A stretch of 64,000 bases of DNA, taken from positions 7,270,545-7,334,544 of the forward strand of contig CM020620.1 in the NCBI GenBank assembly GCA_009829735.1, given 5' to 3'. Made by a program: the position numbers and the translations under genes. The DNA is from Pyropia yezoensis (taxonomy: Eukaryota; Rhodophyta; Bangiophyceae; Bangiales; Bangiaceae). This document shows positions 42,318-52,661 of this stretch, in pieces. The stretch's first letter is position 1. Each line of letters begins with the position of its first letter. Under the pieces are notes generated by a model, which saw only the letters and a program-made list of their open reading frames with translations, was not told the DNA's origin and searched no databases.

Positions 42318-45300
42318 TCCACCGCCGCCGCCGCCACCGCCGACGGGCAGGCCCCGGCGGCAGAAGGAGGTGGCGGCGGCGGGGGCGGGCGGCCTCCTGT
42401 CCCGTCCCTCGTCTGGATCGACTCGGCGGTGGACGCGCTCGACGCGGCGACGGCGCGCGCAACGGCGGGTCTTGTCACCGCGTGCGACACGGGCCTCCTC
42501 CACGGCCCCGCGCTGCTACTGCGCTACGCCGTGGCTGACGCGCCGGCGACGGCGCTGGCATCCCCCGCGGGGGTGGCGGCACTGCGGCGGGCAGTGGGCG
42601 GCCTTGCCGCAGCGGCGACGGCGGCAATGGGCGGGGTGGCGGCGGGGGAGCCCAACGTGCTGGCGTCGTCGGCAGCGGCCGCCGCCGCCACCGCCGCCGC
42701 GTCGGCTGCCGTCGCCAATGATGGCGACACGAGCGACGGCCACGTCGTCGTGGGCGTCACGCCGGGGGGGGCGGAAGAGGTGGTGGGTGCGCCGTCGTTT
42801 GTGGGCTCGACCGCGGTCGCCGCGGCGACGCGCCAGCGCGTCGTTACTGCCTGCTTCCTGTCGGTCAAGGAGGTGTGCCTGGGGATGGGGGCGGTGCTGG
42901 TGGCCGCCCCGCTGGCCGCTGACGCCGTCGACGACAAAGACGACGACGGCACCTCCCCCCCCGCCCCCCCCTGTGACGGCCTCTCCGCCGCCGACGTGGC
43001 CGCCGGCGCGGCGGTGCTGGTGCACGTGCTGGGCACCTCCCGCCACGCGGGCGTCGTCTACCACGCGGCGGCGGCGGTTGAAGCGGTGGCGTCGCGGCTG
43101 CTGGGCGCCCCCTCCTCCCGCCTGCGGGCGCTACCCCGCCAGTGGATGGCCGGCGCGCTCGACGCGGCGCTCGGTGGTACTGCGTACGTGCTGCGGCGGT
43201 CGGCGGGCACGCCTGCCATCGTCGTGGCGCTGTGCCGGGCGGAGGCGGCGGCGAGGGGCAGCCGGGGGGCGCCCCGTCGGCTGCTGCCGGCCGCTGTGGA
43301 GCGGGTACTCGCGCACGCGCACGCGGCGGCGGCGAGGGTGATGGCGGCGCCGCCGCCGGCGGGGCAGGCAGGCGGCCCTTTGCCGCCCTGTGCCGAGGAC
43401 AGCAGCACGAACGGCGGCGGCGGCGGCGGCGGCGGCGGCAGGGGCAGCGGCGGCGACGCGGCGGCAGCGACCGAGTCGGTGGCGCACTGCCTCAACCTGC
43501 TCCGCGCCCTCTTTCTCGACGCGGTCGTTGCCGACGGCCTGCGGGCGGCGGTGGCGCCCGCGCTTGGCCTCGCGCTGGACCTTCTCGGCAGCCCCCACTG
43601 GCTGGTCCGCAACAGCGCCACCCTCCTCTTTACCGCCGTCGCGGCACGCGCGGTGGGGGGGGGCGGCGGGACGGGCGACGACGACGCCGCCGCTGCGGCG
43701 GTCGACGAGGCCGACGACGCGGCTGCGTGGGCGCCCTGGCCCGTGGGGCGGGGGGCGTCGTCCCTGCCAGCGACAGACGGCGGCGGTGGCGGCAGCAGCG
43801 GCAGCAGCGGCGGTGGCAGCGGCGTTGGCGGCGGCGGCGGTGGCGGCGGCGGTGGCGGCGGTCCCCCGCCAGGCGCACCGTCAACGCGGGCGCCCGCAAC
43901 GGTGGCGGCGCTGCTCACGGCACACCCCCCCGTGGGCCCCCTCCTCGTCGCGCACCTGACCGACGCGCGCGGCGGCGGCGCCCGCGGCCGCAGCGCCCAC
44001 CCCGCGCTGTGCCTGCTAGGCTTGGCGGCGGCGCCCGGCCACGCGCCGCAGCCGCCCGCCGTCGGCCGCCTCGACGCGGTCGTCCGCCCGTGGTTGGCCG
44101 ACCCGTCTGACGCGCTGCGCCGGGCGGCGGCCGCTGCTGCCGCCGCGACGGGCCCGCCCGCCGCCGCGCTCGCCGCCGAGGTCGGCCGCGTCGGCCGGGG
44201 GCCGCTCGCAGAGGCCGCCGCCGCCGTCGCGGACACCGCGTCGGCAGGAGGGACGCTGCGGGGGAAACAAAACGGCCTCCACGGGGAGCTCCTCCGGCTG
44301 GGCGCCCTCCTCCGCCCGTCCCCGTCGGCAACGCCGCCCCAGGCCGACGCGGTGGTGGTGGCACTCGCCGCGACGGTTGTGGCGCCCGCCGCCACCCTCG
44401 TCGCCGCCACCGTACCCGCGGCGGCCGCCGCCGCAGACGGGGAGGCGCCCCCGCCGCCGCCGCCGCAGCCGCCCCGTGTGGCGCCAATGGTCGGCCTCGC
44501 CGCCATGCAGGTACTGGCCGCCGCGGCGGCTGCCGCCGACGCGGCGGTGGCCCGCGGGGGGGGGCGGGGCTCCCCGGCCATTGCCGCCGCGGCCGCCACC
44601 ATCCACACTGCTGCTGCGGCTGCCGCCACGGCGGTCGCCCTCGACCCGTCGGCGGGGGCACTCCCGGCCGCCGCAACGCCCGCAACGGCACCCGCCGTGG
44701 CGGCGGCGGCGGCTGCCGCCTCGTTTGGCCGCGACCAGCTCACCGCCGCCGCCGTGCGGGCGGTGGCGGCCACGACGCCGGCCGCCGCCGCCCGGCTGGG
44801 CGCCCTGCTCCGCGCTGAAGGTGGGGGGGGCGACGGCGCGCCGGCGGCCGTCCGCGCCGCGGCGGCAACGGCGCTAGCCCGCCCCCTGCGGGCGGCCGCC
44901 GCGGCGGGCAACGAGGCCGCCTACACCGCCGCGGTGGCGGTGGCGTGGCCGCCGCTGGCCGCCGCCGTCGCGGCAGTGGGGGACGAGGCCGACCCCGCCG
45001 CCGCCGAGGCGGTGCTCCTTGCCGCCGCCGCGGCAACGGCGTGGCCTGCCGCTGCCGCGGCGGCGGCGGCGGTTGGCGACCCCGCCGCCGCCGCCGCCGC
45101 CGCGCCGGGGGGGTCCCTGTGGGCGCCCGTCGTGCGCCTCGCGGGGGGGCACCGCCACGGGGCGGCGACGGGGGGGGACGCGGGTGTGCGCGCAGCGGCG
45201 GTGCTGCTGGCGGGGCGGCTGCTGGGGGCGGGGGTCGCTCGTGGTGGCGGCGGCGGCTGTGGCGGTGGCGGCGGTGGGGGGCTGGCCGTACCGGCGGCAG

Positions 45301-45491
45301 CGGTCGCCGCCTGGGCCGCCGTCGTCTCAACGGCTGCCTCCCCCGCGGCGCCGTGGAACGTGCGGCGGGCGGCGGCCGTGTCACTGGGCGCGTCGGGGCT
45401 GCTCCCCTCACCCCGTCCCCCGGCGGCGGTGGCAGCCACCCCCGACTCAACCGCGGTGGCAGCGGCAGCGGACACCCCCGACAAGGCACTG

Positions 45492-45529
<38 letters not shown>

Positions 45530-46415
45530 AGTGGCGCACTGTGATGGCGGCGGCGGGTGTGGGGCGCTGCTGGTCGCCGGGGCGCTGCTGGTCGACGATG
45601 ACCCCGACGTGCGGGCGGCGGCGGCGGCGGTGGTGGCGCCCACGCACGGCGCCGCCGCCACCTCCGCGGCGGCGCACCCGTCGGCGGCGCTCGCGGGGGT
45701 GTTTGGGCTGCTGGGGGGGGCGCACGGCCGGTGCGCGGCGGCGGTGGGCCACCTGGACGGGGTGCTGCGCTTTGGCGGCACCCTCTGCCGGCTGGTGCTC
45801 CCGGCTGGCGGAGCCCCCGACGGCGGCGCGGCCGCACGGGACGGGGACGGCGGCGACGCGGGCGCCACGGCTGGCGTGCGTGGCGGCGGTGGCGACAGCG
45901 ACGCAGAGGGCAGCGACGCAGACGGGGGGCACCTGGGGGAGGCGCGCGACGACCTCTATGACGCGGAGCAGGTCAACCTGCACGCCGAGCCGGTGCTGCT
46001 GGCGCAGCTGGCCGCCACCGCCGCGCGGCCGCTGGTCGCCGCCGCCGTGGCCACCGCCCACGGGGCGGCGGGCGCGCCGGCCGCGGCCGCCGCCGCCACT
46101 GCCGCCGCCGCCGCTACCGCCGCCACTGCCGCCGCGGCGGCGGCGGTGGCGGCAGACGGCGGCGCCAGCTGCCGGCGGCCGGCCGCCTACGCGGCGCTCC
46201 ACCGGGCGCTGCTGCGGGTGGCGGTGCTGGCGCCCGCCGCGGGTGCCGGCGCAGCCGTCACCACAGCCAGCCCTCCGGCGTCGTTGCACCCGTCCCTGGC
46301 GGCGGCGGCGGGGGTGGTGGTGGCGGCGGCGGCGGCGGGGGTGGCGGCGGCGCCCCCGCTGGACAGCCTGTGCCTGCTCCTCCCTGGGAGGGGAGCGGCG
46401 GCGGGAAGGGACTAG
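38880..46415 (+). CDS. THADA/Trm732-like protein (DUF2428 HEAT-repeat family), single exon
   Basis: THADA/Trm732 proteins are large alpha-solenoids that assist 2'-O-methylation of tRNA at position 32. The ATG at 38880 (tccccaATGG) gives 2,511 aa, longer than human THADA (~1,950 aa). Family landmarks lie in the middle: ACFLSVKEVCLGMGAVL (~1320), then PRQWMAGALDAAL and YVLRRSAGTPAIVVALCRAE (~1418-1455), HCLNLLRALFLDAVV (~1535) and SPHWLVRNSATLLFTAV (~1572), in the order known for DUF2428. The rest is Ala-rich helical repeat, swollen by GCC/GGC-encoded Ala and Gly runs (for example near 42260-42330, 43420 and 43830). No interruption occurs over 7.5 kb. Long frames on the other strand are shadows of this codon use. 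Confidence 0.85.
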
Positions 46416-48599
46416 CGGCTCAACTCGGGGGGGCACCCACACGAAGCAGCTGTCACTATTGGGCGAGCCACGTCACCTACAACCCCCCGTTCATCTCACC
46501 AGACACGGAGAGGGGGAGGGGGTGGGGGGTTGTGGAGCGTCAACGCCTTCTCTTTTTTGGTCTCTTTTTTGTTGGGAGAGGTGGGCGATGTGCGAGGGAG
46601 AGCGGTTTTGTCGCTCTGCAGCTCGACACCCCCCCGTGCCGTCATGGGCTGGGTCTACTTAGTCTTTCCCGCCCCTTTCGACCCCGCCCCCGCCGTACCG
46701 CCTGTGTCATCATCGGATGCTCCTGGGGGGAGGGTTGGGGGCGGAGGACCCCGGAGGGCGGGGGGGGGGGGAGGAGGGCCCCCAGTAGGCGCCATGCTGC
46801 CCCACGGTCCCACTCTGGGTGTGTATGTACAGTACTGTACAGCACGACCGCGCTGCGAAGGGGACGGTCACATCACCGCAACAGTGGTGCCCCGCCCGGG
46901 TGCGCGGCGGTGCGCCGCCGCGCCACTCGCAATGCATGCGTCGAGCCCACGTGCTGATCATGCCTGAAAACGCTCTGCTGCTGGTGCCCCTATGCACTGT
47001 CTTGTTTGCACAGCCCACGAGCTTGCTGAGGGGACGGCCGCGTTGCCAGCACAGAAGCGTACGGCTCGTCCTGCCCCCGTCACTCACATCCGCCAACCCC
47101 CCCTTGCCCTACAGCTTAATCTGCACGCGTCACCCGAACGGGTGAGGTTTAGTGAAGGTCCAGGAACGGGATCTCGCTGTTTCAGCAGAGTCCCACCCCC
47201 CCACCACGGAAGCTGGCCGGAGGAGCTGTCCCCACCCCCAAGCGTGGTGCGGTGAGGTGCAGCACCAGCCAGCTGGCCGGCGGTCCACTCCGCTAGGACA
47301 GACTCCTTACAGGCCCGACGCCGGCGCGACGCTATTTAGAAACCGCCTGGTGTGGTGCAACAATAGCCAGCTGGCCGGCGGTCCACGCCTCGGCTGCTGC
47401 TCGAAAGGCGGCAGACCGCCGCTGGGAGTGGTCGCCAGAATACCGGAGAAATCTTGCCACCACTCACAGGCCTGCGTGAGGATGCCTGCCTATCAGGATG
47501 CTGCCCGCCGAGTCAGCAGGAGCCCTGTCCAGCACGCCTCATCCTATTACTCCGACTATCCACTAGCACATGGCTTGGGCGAGCCGAGACTCCCTCTATA
47601 CAGAAGATATCCGGTAGGGGCGCCGCCAGGACGGGCCTCCTCTGAGTGACTTTTTGCGTGCCTGCGTCAGCGCAGAATGGGGGTGATCCAATGACTGACT
47701 CCGTGATCGGCTGACGCTGGGCGGTTGTGCCCCATGGCCCCCCGTACCGTCGGGGGGGGACACATACCACCGGCACATGACCACCTAGACGACCACGATT
47801 TCCGTGTACAGTATTGACTGTCCGTGCGAAGGCGTGGGCCTCTGGGGTTCTGATCGAGTCACCAACGACGGGGAGTCCCTAGACCTGTTGCGTGCGCCCG
47901 CCCCATGTCGGCCAATTGCCACCACGCCTTCGCTCCAGCCCATGGTGCACTGCTGGTGTCCAGCACACTCGAAAAGCCACCGTCGGACGCTTTTGTAAGG
48001 TCGCTTGGGGCGCCGCGGGACACTATTCCAGATAGCTGTCATGGCGGTCGTGGATCCCGCCAGTGGCTCGTGGGCCCCCGATCCCCAGCCAGAATAACGA
48101 CTGTCCCTTTGGACAACAAGGATTCGGGGACACACTCTTGACGAAGTCAAGAGACCTCGGGATTTCCCATGAAGCAGCTCGGGCAGCCGGCAACATGGAG
48201 ACGTCTGCTCCCCGGCGAAGTGTGGCGCAGCCTGCGCTTGCGCGCGTGCGGCCCGTCCCGCCCCCTCTGTTCACGCCCCTGTAGGTCCCGCACGCTCACG
48301 CGACGCCAGAGGCCGCACCCCGCCCACCGACATAAGAGGCCAGCTCCCGCGGCGGATGGACGGGGTGCAAACGCCGGGCACCAGGCAAACTCACAGCGCA
48401 ATCGCAGACGGCAAACAGTTTTGCACACCTCCGTGGGGAGTCGCTCCACTGTCTTGTGCCGCTGACGAGCCACTGGCTTGCTCTCTGACCGCCAACCGTC
48501 TCATCTCCTTCCTCCGCCCGCCCATGCCCTTCCCCCCCCCCCGCCCACGCTAGCTTCCTGTCGTCCCCCGCTGCTGGGTTGGCACACGTTGTCCCGACC
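46416..48599. other. 2.2 kb intergenic, no gene recognised
   Basis: A perfect 16-bp palindrome TGTACAGTACTGTACA lies at 46826-46841. A 22-bp direct repeat occurs at 47267 and 47365. The last ~150 bp before 48600 is pyrimidine-rich and probably the zinc transporter leader. Short frames resemble nothing known. Confidence 0.5.
47267..47386. repeat. 22-bp direct repeat, two copies 98 bp apart
   Basis: AGCCAGCTGGCCGGCGGTCC plus two more bases (AC) occurs identically at 47267-47288 and 47365-47386. Part of it (AGCTGGCCGG) also occurs near 47211. A GTGGTGC word precedes both copies at similar distance. Confidence 0.85.
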
Positions 48600-49952
48600 A
48601 TGGCGTGGACGCGGGCGCAGAAGCTGTCTGCCATGATGCTCATCAACGGGTCCTACTTTGTGATTGAGCTGGTTGTGGGGGTCGCTACAGGGTCGCTCGC
48701 GCTGGCGGCCGATGCCATTCACATGTTCAGTGACGTGCTGGCGCTGGCTGTAGCGCTGTTCGCCATCCGCATGGCAAGGCGCGGAGCATCTAAGGTGAAA
48801 GCGAGCGTGAATACGTACGGCTACCAGCGGGCAGAGTTGCTGGGGGCCCTGGCCAATGCTGTGTTTCTGCTGTCGCTGTGTTTGAATATTGCTTTGGATG
48901 CGGCAAAGCGCTTCATTGAACCTGAAGAAGTGCAGCGGCCTCGACTGGTGCTCATCGTCGGCGGCATCGGGCTCGCGCTCAACGTCGTAGGGCTGGCGCT
49001 GTTTGCTGACCACGGTCACTCGCACGGCGGGCATGGACACAGCCACGGCCACGCTGACGACCACGACGACGGCAACCACCACCACGGCAACCACGACGAC
49101 GCTGACCACCACCACGGCGTCCACGACGAAGGCGACCACCATGACGGTGACCACCATCACCACAGCAACCATGAACACTCCCAAGGCCAGACGGTTAAGG
49201 CTGCAAACGAAGCTGCTCGCCGCCGCAAGAGCAAGAGCACACTGAATATGCGAGCAATCTTCTCGCACGTTCTCGCAGACGCCCTCGGCTCGGTGGCGGT
49301 GGTTGTCACCGCCCTTTGGCTGCTCATCGAGACAGACAATGGGAGCACTCCTGCAACCGGCTTTGTGCGGTACGTGGACCCGTTGGCGTCTGTGACTATT
49401 GTCTGCCTTATGCTGATGCATGCAGTGCCGCTGGCGAGGCGGTCAGGGGGCATCCTCCTCAACGGCACGCCCGAAGGAGTGAACCTGCAGAGCCTGCGTG
49501 AAATGGTCACGTCCATCGACGGCGTCCTCAACATACATGACCTGCACGTGTGGAGCTTGAGCGATACTAAGCTAGTTGCGTCGGCGCACGTCAGCACGGC
49601 CAAGGGAACCCCGTTTGAGGCCGTAGCGCCAGCCATTAAGCTAGCGTTCCACGTGGCCGGCGTCCACTCAACGACCATCCAACCCGAGTCGGGCATCTTT
49701 TCCGGCGACAGCTCGGGCTCTGAAGGCGAATTCGAATGTTTGCTGAGGTGCTCCGAGGAGAGCTGCGAGGCGTTGGCCTGCTGCGTGCCGATGGAGCCCC
49801 GGCTGTCCTCCGTCGCCGTAGACGGCGACAACATTCGTGATGTGCCGCCCCTGGTGCCGCGTCTCACGCCTGCAGTGACGTTGCCACCCGCTGCGGTTCT
49901 TGCGCCCGAGGAGGGTGTGCCACAACGGGGAAGCGGTGACGCCAGGAGGTGA
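48600..49952 (+). CDS. cation diffusion facilitator zinc transporter (Zn-CDF, ZRC1/ZnT1-like)
   Basis: CDF transporters exchange cytosolic Zn2+ for protons to load vacuole or vesicles. ATG 48600 (cgaccATGG) gives 450 aa with six predicted membrane spans. The metal site has the HxxxD signature of Zn-selective members in both TM2 (HMFSD, His41 and Asp45) and TM5 (HVLAD, His223 and Asp227). A long His/Asp-rich loop (residues ~138-192) between TM4 and TM5 is typical of ZRC1/COT1 and ZnT types. The C-terminal cytosolic domain is present (TSIDGVLNIHDLHVWSLSD, a hallmark strand). A Cys-rich tail (ECLLRCSEESCEALACC) follows, then a Pro/Val-rich end. No intron is needed. The ATG is preferred over an in-frame TTG at 48579. 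Confidence 0.93.
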   Translation: MAWTRAQKLSAMMLINGSYFVIELVVGVATGSLALAADAIHMFSDVLALAVALFAIRMARRGASKVKASVNTYGYQRAELLGALANAVFLLSLCLNIALDAAKRFIEPEEVQRPRLVLIVGGIGLALNVVGLALFADHGHSHGGHGHSHGHADDHDDGNHHHGNHDDADHHHGVHDEGDHHDGDHHHHSNHEHSQGQTVKAANEAARRRKSKSTLNMRAIFSHVLADALGSVAVVVTALWLLIETDNGSTPATGFVRYVDPLASVTIVCLMLMHAVPLARRSGGILLNGTPEGVNLQSLREMVTSIDGVLNIHDLHVWSLSDTKLVASAHVSTAKGTPFEAVAPAIKLAFHVAGVHSTTIQPESGIFSGDSSGSEGEFECLLRCSEESCEALACCVPMEPRLSSVAVDGDNIRDVPPLVPRLTPAVTLPPAAVLAPEEGVPQRGSGDARR

Positions 49953-50103
49953 CATTCTGTGGCCGAGAAGGACGCTTGCGTGGCGCAAGGGAGAGAGGGG
50001 TGGAGAGAACATCACGTGCCGGCCGGGTTTGACTTGGCGCCCAGGCCGTGGCCGCGGCACCCCGTCAGGCGGGTCATCCTGGGGCAGGGGCGGGCGGGTG
50101 GCC

Positions 50104-51240
50104 TCACTGCGTAAAAGAAAAGAGTTTGCGATATGGTGGAGGCCGGCAAGGGCGAGCGGCACGCATCCCCCCCAACCATCCTCTCAATAAGACAAAGAGA
50201 ACATCACGCATCCATACATCCATCCGCCCATACAACCACATAGCGACAATCAATGGGAGCGGCAGATAGCCACGCTCCACGCACCTCACCACTGTCGCGG
50301 CCGACCCGCTCCCGGCCAGGGTGAGTGGCGTGCGCGAGGACGCACCATACATGCAGAAAAGCAAGCAAGTAAAAGGGAAGGAGCCACCGCCGGCTGGGAG
50401 ACCGCCGCGGGGGGCGCCAAAAAAGGGAAGAGGGGGAGCGGCGACGCCGGCCCGCCGCGCGTGCACCCCAATATCGGAACCAAAGGAAAGGCCAATGCAA
50501 AGCGAAAAGGAATGCCGCCAGGTAGGGAAGGGGGAGGGCGGCGCGACGGGCGAGACAGTACAGCTCACAAAGGGAGAAGAGGGGCGGAAGCTGCGGAGGC
50601 CGGGGGGGGCGCGACAGCGCCTGTGATAACGACGAAGTCCGGGTGGCCGCGACACCCCACGATGGACGTCACTCAGCCCCCCCGCCCCCCCAGCCGGGTG
50701 GGCCAGGCGTTCCCCCCCCCCCCCCCCCGCGGCGGCCGCGCAGAGGATCCCCTTTTCGTACGCCCGGTACACGTCGACGCCAACGGCGACGCGAAAGTCG
50801 AGCAGCCGCAGCAGTGTCGCCTCGAGCGCCACGTACTCGCCGACACTCGGGATTCCGCCGACGCGGCAGTAGTAAGCGGCCGAGTAGACGTCGTCGTCGA
50901 GCACCTTGACCGCCACAACGAGCGCGGTGAGCACCAGCCGGTGAACGTTCATCGTGCGGACGGCCAGCGACGGCGCTGCCGCGGCGAGGCGGTCGAGGTA
51001 AACAAAAGCGGCCACGTAGGCGGAACGGGAGCAGCGGGTGTGGGTGACCAGCCGGCGCACATAGTAGAGAAGCGTAAACGGCTGGCGGGAAGAGGAAAAG
51101 AATTGGGACAGCGGGTCGTCAGGGGCGGGGGGCGGGCGGCCGCCCGCCGCCCGTGCGTTGGCGTCCATCCACCGGTCGAGGACAGCTGCGACGGCTGCGG
51201 CAAACGGCTCATCAGAGAGGCCCGACAGGCCATCGTCCTC
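50104..51240 (-). CDS. second P/U-type cyclin
   Basis: Same class as the cyclin at 25579. The cyclin box is at about 51120-50730: PLSQFFSSSRQPFTLLYYV, SAYVAAFVYLDRLAA, NVHRLVLTALVVAVKVLDDD, VYSAAYYCRVGGIPS and LEATLLRLLDFRVAVGV. The ATG at 51168 starts close to the box, but the same frame upstream (LSDEPFAAAVAAVLDRW) aligns with the first cyclin, so the true start is probably further up, beyond two poly-C runs at 51246-51282 that could hide an intron or a frameshift. The frame is open to 50104, but sequence beyond ~50690 is not cyclin-like and may be 3' UTR or follow an intron. Here Val replaces the usual aromatic after Lys in helix 3. Confidence 0.83.
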   Translation of the reverse strand, partial: EDDGLSGLSDEPFAAAVAAVLDRWMDANARAAGGRPPPAPDDPLSQFFSSSRQPFTLLYYVRRLVTHTRCSRSAYVAAFVYLDRLAAAAPSLAVRTMNVHRLVLTALVVAVKVLDDDVYSAAYYCRVGGIPSVGEYVALEATLLRLLDFRVAVGVDVYRAYEKGILCAAAAGGGGGERLAHPAGGAGGLSDVHRGVSRPPGLRRYHRRCRAPPGLRSFRPSSPFVSCTVSPVAPPSPFPTWRHSFSLCIGLSFGSDIGVHARRAGVAAPPLPFFGAPRGGLPAGGGSFPFTCLLFCMYGASSRTPLTLAGSGSAATVVRCVERGYLPLPLIVAMWLYGRMDVWMRDVLFVLLRGWLGGMRAARPCRPPPYRKLFSFTQ

Positions 51241-51925
51241 GTGAGGGGGGGGGGGGGCGGACGGGGCCGACCGGGGGGGGGGGGACGCCGCTGCCCTGAT
51301 GACGCGGCGGCCGCCGCCAAAGCTCCCGCCGACGCCGCCGACGTTGACGCTGCCGAGGCAACCCCCCCTCCACGGCCATCAACCGACACGCCTGTCACGC
51401 CCGCAGCGGTGGCGACAGCGGCGGCGGCGGCCGCCGCAGCCGCAGCCGCAGCAGCAGCTACAGCGGGCGCCGACGCGGCGGCCGCTGCCGCGTGCGCGCG
51501 GCCGCCACCGTCTAAAACAACGTAACCTCGGGTAGAGCGGCTGTGCCGCCGTGACCGCCGCGCGCGGCATGCCTTGTCGCCAGTGCCCCCCGCGGTGGCG
51601 GGGCCACGGCGGCCGGTGCGGCCGCCACCCCCGCCGCCGCTGCTGCCGCCACCCCCACCACCGCCAAGGCCACCGCCACCGCCGCCGCCGCCGCGCGAAA
51701 TTGGCCGTCCCAGAGGCCGGTCGGCGAGCGGCAGTGGCGCTGACCCGCCGCTGCCGCTGCTGCCACCGCACCCGGACGACTGGCCCCCGCCCGTGGGGGG
51801 GGCCGACGCAGCACCACCGTCTGTTGACGGTGGCCGTCGCAATGGAAGCGACCAGCTGTTGCCCACCGCCGGCGCCGCCACCACACCACTGACGAGAGGC
51901 AAGGGAAAGGCCCACCCGCCATGAA

Positions 51926-51962
<37 letters not shown>

Positions 51963-52661
51963 CGCCCCACTACCCATTGGCGGGGGCACTGCCCCTGCTG
52001 TGACCGCGGGCGCCCCATCCTCGCTGACCGCAGACCAGCAGCGGCTGACAGCTGGCCCAACAGGCCCATGGTCGCTGCCACCGCCACCGCTACCGCCGAT
52101 GACGCCGCCGCCGCCGATCCGAGGCAGCGGTAAAGCATGGGTGATGGCGCCGCCAAAAAACGGCGCATGGATCCCACCGCCATCGCCACCGCCATTACTA
52201 CCGCCAGCGCTGCCGCTACGACCAATGGCACAACCGACGCCGCCGCCAATGGGGAACACGTGGTGGTCATGGATGGTGCCACCCGCGGGAGCGCGGTGGG
52301 GCTGCTGCCCAAACCTCCCCACCCCCTCTTCCCCCCCCGTCAAGGGGGACACAATCGGCGATGCCGGCGGCACTGCTGCCTTGGCGTCCACTCGCGCCAT
52401 CACTGGCGCACACCCATACGCCGCCGGGTGCGGCGCCGAGTCGGGGGAGTCCCTGTCGTCCACGTCGCTGCGATTGGCGCCGCAGTGGCCACCGCCGCTG
52501 CCGCCGCTGTCACCACACCCACCCGCGTCGGCCATCACCGCACCCACCCCTGTGAAGCGTGAGGTCATATGCTCCGTGCGGTCAGCGGTCAAGGTCGCCA
52601 GCGTGAGCCTTCCCGACGCCGTCAACGATCCCCGCGAAACGACTCGGTGGCAGCAACCCAA
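51241..52661 (-). other. Gly/Ser/Ala-rich open frame upstream of the second cyclin, status unclear
   Basis: A minus-strand frame from ATG 52661 stays open to 50949 and overlaps the cyclin in another frame. It is Gly/Ser/Ala-rich, with poly-Gly and poly-Ala runs. It might be the disordered N-terminal part of the cyclin, joined through a poly-C run of wrong length or an intron, or its own gene, or noncoding. A plus-strand Pro-rich frame (52000-52821) competes with it. Confidence 0.3.

Noticed and set aside
38700..46400. Several long minus-strand frames opposite the THADA-like gene
   Set aside because: They are Arg/Pro-rich mirror images of Ala/Gly codons with no family resemblance.
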